Shown here: positions 1 through 9,280 of the stretch, in pieces
Layout of the letters: every line of letters begins with the position of its first letter
How positions within the stretch are numbered: position 1 is the first letter of the stretch
Assembly (NCBI GenBank): GCA_027076325.1
Contig: JALTJZ010000070.1
Span: 248,001 to 312,000, forward strand
Source of the DNA: Chromatiales bacterium
GTDB taxonomy: Bacteria; Pseudomonadota; Gammaproteobacteria; UBA6429; Thiohalophilaceae
Direction: 5' to 3'
Length of the DNA: 64,000 nucleotides
Position numbers and translations under genes: made by a program
Notes under the pieces: generated by a model
What the model saw: only the letters and a program-made list of their open reading frames with translations
Told to the model about the DNA's origin: nothing
Databases searched by the model: none

Positions 1-1
1 A

Positions 2-850
2 GCTAAAAAAGAGAATGTTTTTAGAATTCTTTTTCTGGGTGACTCCCTCATCTGGACTGGCAAAACCCGCTCAGGTGAACAATACACGCAGGTCATTGAA
101 AACAATCTGAATCAGACTCTAAAACCTGGAAAAAAAATAGAAGTTATTAATGCGGGTATCCCTGGCTACACAACTTATCAGGAGATGGAATTTCTAAAAG
201 CATACGGCCTGGATATGGAACCTGATATGGTGATACTCGGGTTTGTCTTTAATGACCTGTTCTACAAGTACCTGCACAAGCCAACCGAAAAAGAATTATT
301 AAGCCATGAGCCTCAAGCTGAACTCAATCGATTTGATACCAACTCAATTGTCGGCTCGGTTTTTGCAAAAAGCTACCTAGCACATTCTGTTGCTTATATT
401 ATAGAACGCATACAAAACAAACTGGCTCGACGCCCTTATTTATCGTTTGAACATCGAAGGGACTTTTATCTGGCATGGAAGCCTTATGGGTGGAGACATT
501 CTGAAAGACTAATAGCTCAAATGAAACAACTGCTGGATAAAAAAAATATACAATTTAACATTATTACATTTCCGGTCTCCAGCCAGGTAGACAAGACCGT
601 TTTAAGTTTTGATGAAAAGTATGTGCTGTACCCACAATCCAGAATAAAAGAAATAGCGGCAAAAAATAATATTCCTTTTTATGACCTGACAAATAGCATT
701 CAGAATAATGGTGACCTGAAACTGTACAAAGATTACTTACACTTCAATAGCAATGGAAACGATATTATTGCCAAAGAATTAACACAATACTTGCTGACAA
801 AAAATTACTCTAACCCTGATGTATCCCCACGAAGTTCCAGAAAAAAATAA
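2..850 (+). CDS. SGNH/GDSL-type hydrolase, 5' end cut by window
   Basis: The frame is open from base 2, so the gene begins upstream of the window and about 282 residues are visible. An early segment reads FLGDSLIW, the GDS block I that carries the nucleophilic serine of SGNH hydrolases. An INAGIPGYTT stretch follows (a block II-like glycine), then a GFVFND segment (block III Asn). Near the C-terminus KDYLHFNSNG supplies the Asp-x-x-His pair, so the catalytic set looks complete. Such enzymes often add or remove acetyl or acyl groups on glycans, which fits the neighbouring sugar genes, but the substrate cannot be read from sequence. It converges on the glycosyltransferase that ends at 973. Confidence 0.8.
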   Translation, partial: AKKENVFRILFLGDSLIWTGKTRSGEQYTQVIENNLNQTLKPGKKIEVINAGIPGYTTYQEMEFLKAYGLDMEPDMVILGFVFNDLFYKYLHKPTEKELLSHEPQAELNRFDTNSIVGSVFAKSYLAHSVAYIIERIQNKLARRPYLSFEHRRDFYLAWKPYGWRHSERLIAQMKQLLDKKNIQFNIITFPVSSQVDKTVLSFDEKYVLYPQSRIKEIAAKNNIPFYDLTNSIQNNGDLKLYKDYLHFNSNGNDIIAKELTQYLLTKNYSNPDVSPRSSRKK

Positions 851-972
851 TAGCTAAAAAAACAGCTATCAATACTGGAATAAAACGCTGTCATTACAAA
901 GCAACAACCTGAACGTGGCAATGACTGGCAACGCTAAATCTCGTGGGGATCCCTCAGACTCTAACCCGCTAT
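851..972. other. Intergenic region between convergent genes, with inverted repeats
   Basis: This stretch separates the SGNH hydrolase from the convergent glycosyltransferase. A short hairpin (ATAGCT arms around an A-rich loop, about 850-873) follows the first stop codon. A ten-base segment at 823-832 (ATCCCCACGA) recurs inverted at 941-950, which may help end transcription from both sides. I see no gene here. Confidence 0.3.
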
Positions 973-1878
973 TTATTCGATTTGACTCAGCGCATCCCCT
1001 TTACCCAAAAGATACCCCACCATTTCGCCATAAGCCCAGACAATATAAAACAGCAATAAGATTGGCATTGCAGATTTAAATTCCCGGGTTAAACGATTTT
1101 TATCTTTTATCTGCTTTGCACTCCGCAATAACAACAAGGGCGGCAAGAGTGGTGTCGCAACACAGGCAAAAAGACGTTTTAATCGCTGCCTACGATCAAA
1201 TCGTAACCCCGCATAATAACGAGAGTAAATAAACCGCTGTCTTACAAATAAACCAAAACTGAACTTTTTACAGTGGAAAATTTTAATCTTGTTAGTCGAA
1301 AACAGTTTTAGATCTTTCTCTAGCAAGACTGGATGCAATGTCGTTTCCCAAAAACCACGGGTTAAGAGTTTGCGATCAATATCCGTGAAAACAGAATGAT
1401 GGTAAGCCACATTCATGCCGGGTAAAATATTTGTATCACCCTCTTCAATTGGCGCCAGGAAATAACTGTACTCACATAAAAATGTTGCCCAGTCTAACGG
1501 TGTATCGCACACTCCGTTTTCAACGCAGCCCCCTACCGCAACCGTTCCTTCCGGTGAATCGGCAAAGGCTTGAACAATACTGGTCAACCAGTTTACAGAG
1601 GGAATGTTGTGATCTTCAATGACTGAAATATAGGTTCCATTCGCATGGTCAAGTGCAATTGTGCGTAATTCAGGTAAGGGGGTATCAGCAGGACATTCAA
1701 TGCGCTTTACTTCAGGAAAATTCTCGTCAAGCTGGCGACTAACAACATCATTTCTTCGGTCTGCAATAATGACCTCATAACGATGTACCCCATCCTGATT
1801 TCTTAATGATTCAAGTACTTCGAAAATACGCTCACAATCTTCAGTACTTACCAAACCTATCAGAATTGAAAAATCCAC
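973..1878 (-). CDS. Family 2 glycosyltransferase with C-terminal membrane segments
   Basis: The 301-residue protein opens with FSILIGLVST, the first strand of a GT-A fold. An IIADRRND segment and an IEDHNIP segment near residue 100 take the place of the metal-binding DXD motif. The region around residues 235-290 is hydrophobic (LLPPLLLL, then ILLLFYIVWAYG), suggesting membrane association. The start codon is GTG. It lies only 8 bases downstream of the Gfo/Idh/MocA oxidoreductase gene, so the two are probably cotranscribed. The role inferred is transfer of a sugar during polysaccharide or glycolipid assembly; donor and acceptor are unknown. Confidence 0.85.
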   Translation of the reverse strand: MDFSILIGLVSTEDCERIFEVLESLRNQDGVHRYEVIIADRRNDVVSRQLDENFPEVKRIECPADTPLPELRTIALDHANGTYISVIEDHNIPSVNWLTSIVQAFADSPEGTVAVGGCVENGVCDTPLDWATFLCEYSYFLAPIEEGDTNILPGMNVAYHHSVFTDIDRKLLTRGFWETTLHPVLLEKDLKLFSTNKIKIFHCKKFSFGLFVRQRFIYSRYYAGLRFDRRQRLKRLFACVATPLLPPLLLLRSAKQIKDKNRLTREFKSAMPILLLFYIVWAYGEMVGYLLGKGDALSQIE

Positions 1879-1886
1879 TGCGTTTT

Positions 1887-2936
1887 CTAGTATTGCATTG
1901 TTATAGGGATGTTTTTTTCACTGGATTCATAGGCCGCATAAACCAGTGCCAGAGTACGCTTGTTATCTGCCCCACTACAAGGTGGCGTTATCCCCTTTTC
2001 CATCGCAACCATAAATGTTTTTATAAGCTTGTGGGTTGCATGTGCAAAAAGGTCTAAAGGATCTGACGCCAGTTTTTTATATTTATCACCATGATACAAC
2101 CGCGCACGCCCTCCCATTGAAAAATCAATTTCAACATACGGTTTACGTGAACCACTTTTAACACCTGCATGAAATTCTATTTTACCACCAAGGCTGGTTT
2201 CAACCATGCCATTACTACCATCTAAGCGAATATCCAGATAACGATGTGGCCCTTTAGATAGCCTATCTAACATGATATGTGCCACTCGGTCACCCGAAAA
2301 CTCAAGCTGCAATAGATTCAGGAAATCCGGCCCGCCTGGGTTATCGCCTTTAGGCATTCTTGCGGTAATCGATACAGGATCTTCACCAAAATAGTAACGA
2401 GCAAGGTCAAGTGTATGAATGCCAAATTCTTTGCATGTACGCTGTGGGTCATTACCCCGCCAGCCATCTTCAGTCTTATCTGAAACAAGAAAAGTCTGGT
2501 TAACAGACATAAATAACAAATCACCAAAACCTGCCGTTCCTATTTGCTCTTTTGCCGCTTCATGTATATTCATAAATCGGTATTGGTTATTCACAATAAC
2601 CTGCTTTCCTAGTTTTTCAGCAAGAGCAACAATTTCATCTGCCTCTTCAAGGTTTGACATAAAAGGTTTTTCAACAAAAACATGGCAACCTGCATTTAAC
2701 CCTGTTTTAGCCAGCTCAAAATGCGTTGCTGTTGGCGTAACAATAGCCAACATGTCAGGCTTTGCCTGCTCAATCATTTCTTCAACAGAATTAAACAACG
2801 GAAAAGAATAATTACCACTTTTAACATTAGGGTCAAAACCACCAACAACCTCGACATCGGAGAGTTTCCTGTAGGCAGGTATATGTATATCGCGTGTTGC
2901 ATGTCCAAGACCACAAATTGCTATTTTTAACGTCAT
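1887..2936 (-). CDS. Gfo/Idh/MocA family NAD(P)-dependent oxidoreductase
   Basis: The start is placed at the ATG at 2936, giving 349 residues. It is followed directly by the Rossmann motif IAICGLGHA and is preceded by AGGGA, while a longer upstream reading lacks family features. The EKP motif (VFVEKPF, near residue 95) that contacts nicotinamide and substrate is present. The central part has the typical beta-sheet domain pattern (KEFGIHTLDLARYYFGE). Members oxidise or reduce sugars and nucleotide sugars. Next to a glycosyltransferase, the likely role is making or altering a sugar residue; the exact substrate is unknown. A divergent GH2 gene starts 230 bases away. Confidence 0.88.
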   Translation of the reverse strand: MTLKIAICGLGHATRDIHIPAYRKLSDVEVVGGFDPNVKSGNYSFPLFNSVEEMIEQAKPDMLAIVTPTATHFELAKTGLNAGCHVFVEKPFMSNLEEADEIVALAEKLGKQVIVNNQYRFMNIHEAAKEQIGTAGFGDLLFMSVNQTFLVSDKTEDGWRGNDPQRTCKEFGIHTLDLARYYFGEDPVSITARMPKGDNPGGPDFLNLLQLEFSGDRVAHIMLDRLSKGPHRYLDIRLDGSNGMVETSLGGKIEFHAGVKSGSRKPYVEIDFSMGGRARLYHGDKYKKLASDPLDLFAHATHKLIKTFMVAMEKGITPPCSGADNKRTLALVYAAYESSEKNIPITMQY

Positions 2937-3166
2937 AAATTTGTCCCTAAAAGTCAAAATTAATTTTAATAATAAAGTGTTAATATCTGTTGTTATTATT
3001 CGGTGAATAACGTGAGCGCATTTTAAATAAAATGCTTTTTGTTCATTATGCCTTTTTCCCTGAAATATTAGAAGACACAATAATTGCGGTATGTGGTAAT
3101 AATCCACTATGATAGCAAATTAAAAATGGTATAGTTTCACCCAAGTTTTGAAGTATTTGACGAAAC
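2937..3166. promoter_or_regulatory. Divergent promoter region between oxidoreductase and GH2 genes
   Basis: This 230-base AT-rich stretch lies between two genes transcribed away from each other, so it must hold promoters for both. I cannot single out convincing -35/-10 pairs or an operator. Several A/T runs and short inverted pieces are present (for example GCATTTTA near 3017 facing TAAAATGC). Confidence 0.4.
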
Positions 3167-5659
3167 ATGATTAAAATAAACAATAACTGGCTGATTTCTG
3201 AGTGGGTCGCATCTGGAACACCTCCTGACGAATTCTCATCTCCGGCTGAAATCAAAACCGAAAATTTAAACTGGCTTTCAGCCAGCGTACCTGGCACGAT
3301 TGCCCACACATATCATGCTGCTAATTTATGGTCGTTTTCTAATCAATTTGATTTTGACAGTCAAGACTGGTGGTACAAAACAACTTTTAAATTGCCCGCC
3401 TCATCATCGTCACTATTAAACTTTCAAGGCCTTGCCACGCTCTGTGAAGTTTGGCTTAATGAACAACACATCCTTTCATCCGATAATATGTTTGTTGCTC
3501 ACCAACTTGATATTGCCCCCTTTCTTCAGGAAGAAAATGAGCTTGTTCTCTGCTTCCGTTCTATTAACAATAATTTAAAACAACGTCGTCCCCGGCCACA
3601 ATGGAAAACCAAACTGGTTGCCCAACAGCAGCTACGCTGGATCCGCACAACACTGCTCGGGCGTATTCCTGGCTGGACACCACCTGTTGCACCTAACGGC
3701 CCCTGGCAACCTGTATTTTTCCACGAAAAGAATACACCCGTTGATGTAAATCTTAAACCAACACTGAATGGCCGGGTCGGCCAGCTCGAATTTTCTTGCC
3801 AGATTGTATCAACGGAGAAACCAGCCGCCACATTAACGGTTGATAAAAACAGTGCCCCTTTAAACACTGTTAAAAATGCAACTGGATACACTGTATCCGG
3901 CATATTGGAAATTGATAATGTTGATCTCTGGTGGCCACATACGCATGGGCAACCTAACCTCTACACGCCAGAATTGTCTATAACAATTCATAACAAGGCA
4001 ACAAATTACAAACTGCCTGCGGTTGGCTTTAAAAATATCAGAATTGATCAGGCAAACAATAACTTTCAGATTATTATCAATGAACAAGCTATTTTCTGTC
4101 GTGGCGCATGTTGGACTATTAATGACATTGTTTCATTACACGGGGATAATCACCGGCTTGAACAAACATTAACACTCATGAAAGATGCCGGTGCCAATAT
4201 GATCCGCATCGGTGGTACAATGGTTTATGAGCAAGATCTGTTCTATCAACTCTGCGATAAACTGGGTATTATGATCTGGCAGGATTTTATGTTCGCCAAT
4301 ATGGATTACCCCATTGAAGATGCCGACTTTAGTAAAAGCATTAACACTGAAATACAGCAAACGCTTTCACGGTTACATCAGTATGTTTGCATTAGCGTTT
4401 ATTGTGGCAATAGCGAAATCGAACAACAAGCATCAATGCTGGGTTTACCCCGTGATAAATGGCAAAACAGCCTGTTTACAAAACGTATTCCCGAATTTTG
4501 TAATATGCTGCATCCTGGTGTCCCCTATATTACGTCCACCCCAACAGGAGATAGTCTACCTTTTCATACCAATAAAAGTGTAACACACTATTACGGTATC
4601 GGTGCCTACCAGCGCCCTGTTTCCGAACTACGGCAACATGATGTCCGGTTTACGCCCGAATGCCTGGGCTTTGCCAATATTCCAGTTAGCAAAACACGTA
4701 ATCAGATACTTAATGGTCAGCTGCCCGTTATCCACCATCCCAAATGGAAGCAACGCACACCCCGAGATACCGGCACAGGTTGGGATTTTGAAGATATACG
4801 CGATTATTATACAAAAGCCATTTTTAATATCGACCCAACAAATATGCGCTGCTTCGACACCGAAAACTATATTGCCTTAAGCGAAATAGCCAGTGGCGAA
4901 ATTATGTCTCAAACTTTCGCGGAATGGCGCAGTACACACAGCCAGTGTGCGGGTGGCCTGATCTGGTTCTTGAAAGACTTCTGGCAAGGTGCAGGCTGGG
5001 GAATTATCGACAGCAATGGTCTTCCTAAAGCCTGCTATTATTATTTAAAACGCTGCTGGCAGCCGATTAATATTGCACTAACAAATGAAACGCTCAATGG
5101 TATTGATATTCATGTTAACAATGAGTTGACACAAGATTTTACCGGTACAATTGAACTTTTACTGCTAAATAAAAACAGCACAGTCATCACACAGGAGAGT
5201 ATTAGCATCTCCGTACCAGCATCATCCACAAACACTTACAATTCAGACAATATACTTTCCGTTTTCTATGATACAACCTACAGCTACCGCTTTGGGCCAG
5301 AAAAACACTCGGTTGTTGCAGCACAACTTAAAAACCAGAAGGGTGTGATACTAAGTGATGCTTTTTATTTCCCAAATGCTAACGTCCCTTACAATGACTC
5401 AACTGCAAACTTAAACGCAATTGCAAACCAGCTTGATGATGATACATTTCAGCTAGAACTGAACTGCAACCGCTTTCTTTATAGTGTTAATATTGATGTT
5501 AATAACTATACCACCTCAAATAACTTCTTCCACATGCTGCCCAACACAACAACGCGGATAACAATGAAGAAAACAGGCTCCGACAGCAAACGCTATAAAG
5601 GTTATGTATCTGCACTTAATCTCAGCGAAGAAGTTAAAATTAACGTTATGACTAACTAA
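3167..5659 (+). CDS. Glycoside hydrolase family 2, beta-mannosidase-like
   Basis: The 830-residue protein has the GH2 order: a jelly-roll sugar-binding domain (about 1-170, with DWWYKTTF and LCEVWLNEQ), an immunoglobulin-like domain, and a TIM barrel from about residue 310 (FCRGACWTINDIV, then IRIGGTMVYE). CGNSEIEQQ places the acid/base glutamate at about residue 417. RFTPECLGF places the presumed nucleophile at about residue 498. No signal peptide is seen, so it is probably cytoplasmic. The pattern resembles beta-mannosidases and exo-glucosaminidases more than beta-galactosidases; specificity is inferred. It leads a run with the two double hydrolases, the next gene starting 10 bases after its stop. 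Confidence 0.85.
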   Translation: MIKINNNWLISEWVASGTPPDEFSSPAEIKTENLNWLSASVPGTIAHTYHAANLWSFSNQFDFDSQDWWYKTTFKLPASSSSLLNFQGLATLCEVWLNEQHILSSDNMFVAHQLDIAPFLQEENELVLCFRSINNNLKQRRPRPQWKTKLVAQQQLRWIRTTLLGRIPGWTPPVAPNGPWQPVFFHEKNTPVDVNLKPTLNGRVGQLEFSCQIVSTEKPAATLTVDKNSAPLNTVKNATGYTVSGILEIDNVDLWWPHTHGQPNLYTPELSITIHNKATNYKLPAVGFKNIRIDQANNNFQIIINEQAIFCRGACWTINDIVSLHGDNHRLEQTLTLMKDAGANMIRIGGTMVYEQDLFYQLCDKLGIMIWQDFMFANMDYPIEDADFSKSINTEIQQTLSRLHQYVCISVYCGNSEIEQQASMLGLPRDKWQNSLFTKRIPEFCNMLHPGVPYITSTPTGDSLPFHTNKSVTHYYGIGAYQRPVSELRQHDVRFTPECLGFANIPVSKTRNQILNGQLPVIHHPKWKQRTPRDTGTGWDFEDIRDYYTKAIFNIDPTNMRCFDTENYIALSEIASGEIMSQTFAEWRSTHSQCAGGLIWFLKDFWQGAGWGIIDSNGLPKACYYYLKRCWQPINIALTNETLNGIDIHVNNELTQDFTGTIELLLLNKNSTVITQESISISVPASSTNTYNSDNILSVFYDTTYSYRFGPEKHSVVAAQLKNQKGVILSDAFYFPNANVPYNDSTANLNAIANQLDDDTFQLELNCNRFLYSVNIDVNNYTTSNNFFHMLPNTTTRITMKKTGSDSKRYKGYVSALNLSEEVKINVMTN

Positions 5660-5669
5660 AGCTGGTAGA

Positions 5670-7511
5670 ATGAATAGCCATACTCCACCCTCAGAAAATA
5701 ATTTTGACCTGGTAGAACGCCACCCGTTTTACTTTGGCTCAAAAACTAAACCTTTGCTAGGCTGGCTACATACATCAAATTACAGAAAACACTCGAATAC
5801 TGGCATCGTTATCTGCCCTCCTCTTGCAGTTGAATATATGAATACCTACCGCTCACTGCGTTACGTCGCCGATTATTTTGCACTCGCCGGAATTCCTGCC
5901 ATCAGGTTTGATTACCACGGCACAGGGGATTCATCGGGTATTGAAGAAGACGATAATCGTTTAAATGACTGGTTATGGAGTATCCAACAAGCTCAGACAC
6001 AGCTAAATGTTTTAACAGGCTGTACAAAATCAGGCTTGTTTGGTTTTCGGATGGGGGCAACATTAGCGGCATTAGCAACAAAATCTGCACCTGTTGATTT
6101 TTTGATTTTATGGGCTGCACTCTACAGTGGAAAAAAATACATCAGGGAAATTAAGCTACTGCAAAAAACCAGTGCAATACAAACAAGCAGCGATGATGAA
6201 CTACTACTTGAAGCAGGCGGCATGGGATATTGGGCGCAAACAGTGAATGATCTCAGCAACATAGATTTAACCAAAACAGTTCCACAAGCAAAGCGAATTC
6301 TCATTATCCCTCGTGACGAACAAACAACCGATACAAAACTTTTACAAGCATGGCAGCAATGCAATTTAAATGTTGAACAAAAAAACCACCCAGGTTCTGC
6401 CCAGATGCTTGTCGACGCACACCAAACCATTGTTCCTCACCAAAGTATTCAAAATATTGTTCACTGGGTCGAGGATGATATTGATAAAAAATCCGAAAAC
6501 AGCCCATTCCAGCTAGATAAACAACCATGCGAAATACACACAGATATTGAACACGTTAATGGCTGTAATAATGCAAGGCAGAAGCAATCCAGAGTAAGAG
6601 AAACACTATTTAATTACGGTGCAAAAAATGAATACTTTGCCATTCTAACAGAAACAAAAAAATCAAAAGAGTCGACTCTGCCAACCATTATTCTCGCAAA
6701 CTCCGGTGCAAACCACCGTGTTGGCCCCAGCCGGCTGTATGTTTTAATTGCCAGAGAATTAAGCTTAATCGGCTTTCGTTGCCTGCGGATTGATGTGCCA
6801 GGAATTGGTGACAGCATCTTATCGAATCACGAACTGGAAAACATTGAATACATCAGTTCTTCCAGCAAAAAAATACTAGACGTAATAAAAGCACTTGAAA
6901 ATAATTCAGATACGGACAAATTTATTCTAATGGGTTTGTGCTCCGGTGCTTATTTTTCATTTCATGCCGCGCTTGACTTAACCGAAAAAAATATCATTGA
7001 AAGCGTCTTAATTAACCCGCTTACCTTCTACTGGGATGAAGGCATGTCTGAAGAAAATTCACCAACCCGACATTTTAGTACATGGAACTGGTACAAAAAA
7101 GCATTTGCCAGTCCTGATAGCTGGGCAAAACTGCTAAAAGGAAAAATTGACTATAAAAGTTTATTTAGCGCTGTAAAAAACAGAATGCAAACAAGGTTAA
7201 TGGCCAGACTGGGGCAGATTACTCCAGGAGCAACCGTTAAAAATACCAATAAACACCGGCACCAGCTTGGTCAGGATCTTGCCAAAATCGCAAGCAACAA
7301 TATCCATCTTCAATTTATTTTATCCAGAAGTGATCCCGGCTATGACATTCTGATGACCAACGCAGGAAAAACAATAAACAAGCTCCAAAAAGCCAATAAA
7401 CTTCATATTAAATTTATTGAAAATGCAGACCATACCTTTTCAAAATACAAGCCTCGGTGTGAAACCATAAAAACACTCGTGCAACTATTCAAAGACAGAT
7501 ATCAGTCGTAA
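5670..7511 (+). CDS. Double-domain alpha/beta hydrolase (Arg/Cys elbows)
   Basis: This 613-residue protein is two alpha/beta-hydrolase domains in tandem. Domain 1 (about 1-270) has FDYHGTGDSSG and an elbow GFRMG, where Arg127 sits in place of the catalytic Ser, so it is probably not a standard esterase. Domain 2 (about 310-613) has RIDVPGIGDS and an elbow GLCSG with Cys424, followed by Asp555 (SDPG) and His588 (DHTF), a possible Cys-Asp-His triad. From memory, Arg and Cys elbows occur in the exosortase-A-associated hydrolase families 2 and 1 (TIGR03101 and TIGR03100), so this may be a fusion of the two types. A paralogue follows 34 bases downstream. Confidence 0.75.
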   Translation: MNSHTPPSENNFDLVERHPFYFGSKTKPLLGWLHTSNYRKHSNTGIVICPPLAVEYMNTYRSLRYVADYFALAGIPAIRFDYHGTGDSSGIEEDDNRLNDWLWSIQQAQTQLNVLTGCTKSGLFGFRMGATLAALATKSAPVDFLILWAALYSGKKYIREIKLLQKTSAIQTSSDDELLLEAGGMGYWAQTVNDLSNIDLTKTVPQAKRILIIPRDEQTTDTKLLQAWQQCNLNVEQKNHPGSAQMLVDAHQTIVPHQSIQNIVHWVEDDIDKKSENSPFQLDKQPCEIHTDIEHVNGCNNARQKQSRVRETLFNYGAKNEYFAILTETKKSKESTLPTIILANSGANHRVGPSRLYVLIARELSLIGFRCLRIDVPGIGDSILSNHELENIEYISSSSKKILDVIKALENNSDTDKFILMGLCSGAYFSFHAALDLTEKNIIESVLINPLTFYWDEGMSEENSPTRHFSTWNWYKKAFASPDSWAKLLKGKIDYKSLFSAVKNRMQTRLMARLGQITPGATVKNTNKHRHQLGQDLAKIASNNIHLQFILSRSDPGYDILMTNAGKTINKLQKANKLHIKFIENADHTFSKYKPRCETIKTLVQLFKDRYQS

Positions 7512-7545
7512 CATAAAATCTCAAACGTTCATAACGGAATAATTA

Positions 7546-9279
7546 ATGGCAATATCGCAGTATGCAAACTGGTTAAAATCGGATGATGATCAAATTTTTT
7601 TCTGGCATCACTTACCAACAGGTAATAATAAAAATGCAGCCGTGATTATAATAAGCCCGGTAGGGCCCGAATATATGTCATGCCATCGCAGTATTAAATT
7701 ACTAGCAGAAAAAATAGCGCTTTCCGGAATTCATTGCATTCGCTATGATCCAATCGGAATGGGAAACTCATCCGGAAACCTTGATGATTCGGGAATATGG
7801 GAAAAATGGGTTAACAGCCCACAGAAACTACAGCATTATCTAAAAAACAAATTTAACATTAGCAGTATAATATTGACAGGTTTGCGTTCGGGCTGCCTTA
7901 TACTCTCTGACGTTATTAAAACCACACAAATAAAAACTGCTGTTTTCTGGTACCCACAGGTTAAGGGCACGGCATATATGCGCAGCATACAATTGCTGGA
8001 TTCGGTGCTTTACAAAACCCCAAATACACTAGAGGCTGAAATAATGGAAGGTGGCGGTTACCCTGTCTCAAACGAACTACAGGATAAAATCCGGGGTATA
8101 AATTTATTATCAGGATACAGTCACTGCCTTAAAAAAGCATTAATAATCGAAAACAAGCACTCAGAAGAAAAATCCAGCCTACACCAAAGTATGCTTGCCG
8201 CAAGTATAAAAACAGATTCAGTTTACCTTGATGACCTCGATAATATGATAAAACAGGTCACGCTATCTGAAATTCCCCATTCCAGTATTCACTTTATTCA
8301 AAACTGGTTAGCCCAGCTCAATATGGCACAAATAACTGAGCCATATAATAATGATATTACAATCTCTGACTATATTGATACTGACTATAAAGAATCAGTC
8401 ATTCATATCAATAGCAAACGAAAAATATTTGGGGTATTAACAACACCCAATAATAACGAAAACAACAGATTGGTTATTTTTGCCAACACTGGCGCAGCAC
8501 ATCATGCTGGTCCGAACCACATACATGTTGATGTAGCCCGAACCCTTGTTAAATATGGTGTTAGCACTTTTAGAATGGATATCAGTAATCTTGGAGATAG
8601 TGCCAATAATTACGAGATAGATCCTCCCGAAGAATATCCACCCGATGCGGCCGCTGATATTAATATTGCAATTGACTATATAAACAAAAACTTACCCAAC
8701 AAGTCTATTATCCTGTGTGGGATAAGCGCAGGAGCACATAATATTTTTCATGCGGCACTAAATTCGTCATCGAAAAAGCTGTGTAAAATTATTATGATTA
8801 ACCCGGAAACTTATTATTATAACGCCGAACACACGCTGTTATCATCAAGCAATCCACAAGCAGAAATTGACCAACTTTATTATCAGAAGCAGGTACTCAA
8901 CTATAAAAAATGGCTGTCACTACTTACCCAGCCAAAAAAAATGTATAACATTTTATCGTTTATATTTTTTTTCACGGTAAAAAAAATACAGTCACTTATA
9001 TTAAAAGTATTAAACCTGATCAATATTAAAATTAAAACGGTACTGGAAAAAGATATCCAACGACTGGGTGATAAAAATATTGCAATTACCCTGATATATT
9101 CAGAAGATGATCCCGGTCATCAAATCCTTGTATCCCAAGCCGCGCGAACTGTAAAAAAACATCAACAAAACAACCTCTATTCCAGTATACAAATTCTCAA
9201 CGCAGACCATACCTTTTCATCCATAAGCTCACGTCAGGATCTTTACAAAGCCATTGCTAAATCAGTCAATAAAGCCTGA
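7546..9279 (+). CDS. Double-domain alpha/beta hydrolase (Arg/Ser elbows), paralogue
   Basis: The 577-residue protein shares the two-domain plan of its upstream neighbour. Domain 1 has RYDPIGMGNSSG and the elbow GLRSG, again with Arg (residue 114) where the nucleophile belongs. Domain 2 has RMDISNLGDS, an elbow GISAG with Ser394, then Asp522 (DDPG) and His555 (DHTF). The spacing is nearly the same as in the neighbour's Cys triad (about 130 then 33 residues). The pair therefore keeps an Arg N-domain and differs by Ser versus Cys in the C-domain. An acyl or ester substrate is inferred, and the actual reaction is unknown. It ends 1 base from the convergent formyltransferase-like gene. Confidence 0.75.
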   Translation: MAISQYANWLKSDDDQIFFWHHLPTGNNKNAAVIIISPVGPEYMSCHRSIKLLAEKIALSGIHCIRYDPIGMGNSSGNLDDSGIWEKWVNSPQKLQHYLKNKFNISSIILTGLRSGCLILSDVIKTTQIKTAVFWYPQVKGTAYMRSIQLLDSVLYKTPNTLEAEIMEGGGYPVSNELQDKIRGINLLSGYSHCLKKALIIENKHSEEKSSLHQSMLAASIKTDSVYLDDLDNMIKQVTLSEIPHSSIHFIQNWLAQLNMAQITEPYNNDITISDYIDTDYKESVIHINSKRKIFGVLTTPNNNENNRLVIFANTGAAHHAGPNHIHVDVARTLVKYGVSTFRMDISNLGDSANNYEIDPPEEYPPDAAADINIAIDYINKNLPNKSIILCGISAGAHNIFHAALNSSSKKLCKIIMINPETYYYNAEHTLLSSSNPQAEIDQLYYQKQVLNYKKWLSLLTQPKKMYNILSFIFFFTVKKIQSLILKVLNLINIKIKTVLEKDIQRLGDKNIAITLIYSEDDPGHQILVSQAARTVKKHQQNNLYSSIQILNADHTFSSISSRQDLYKAIAKSVNKA

Positions 9280-9280
9280 C

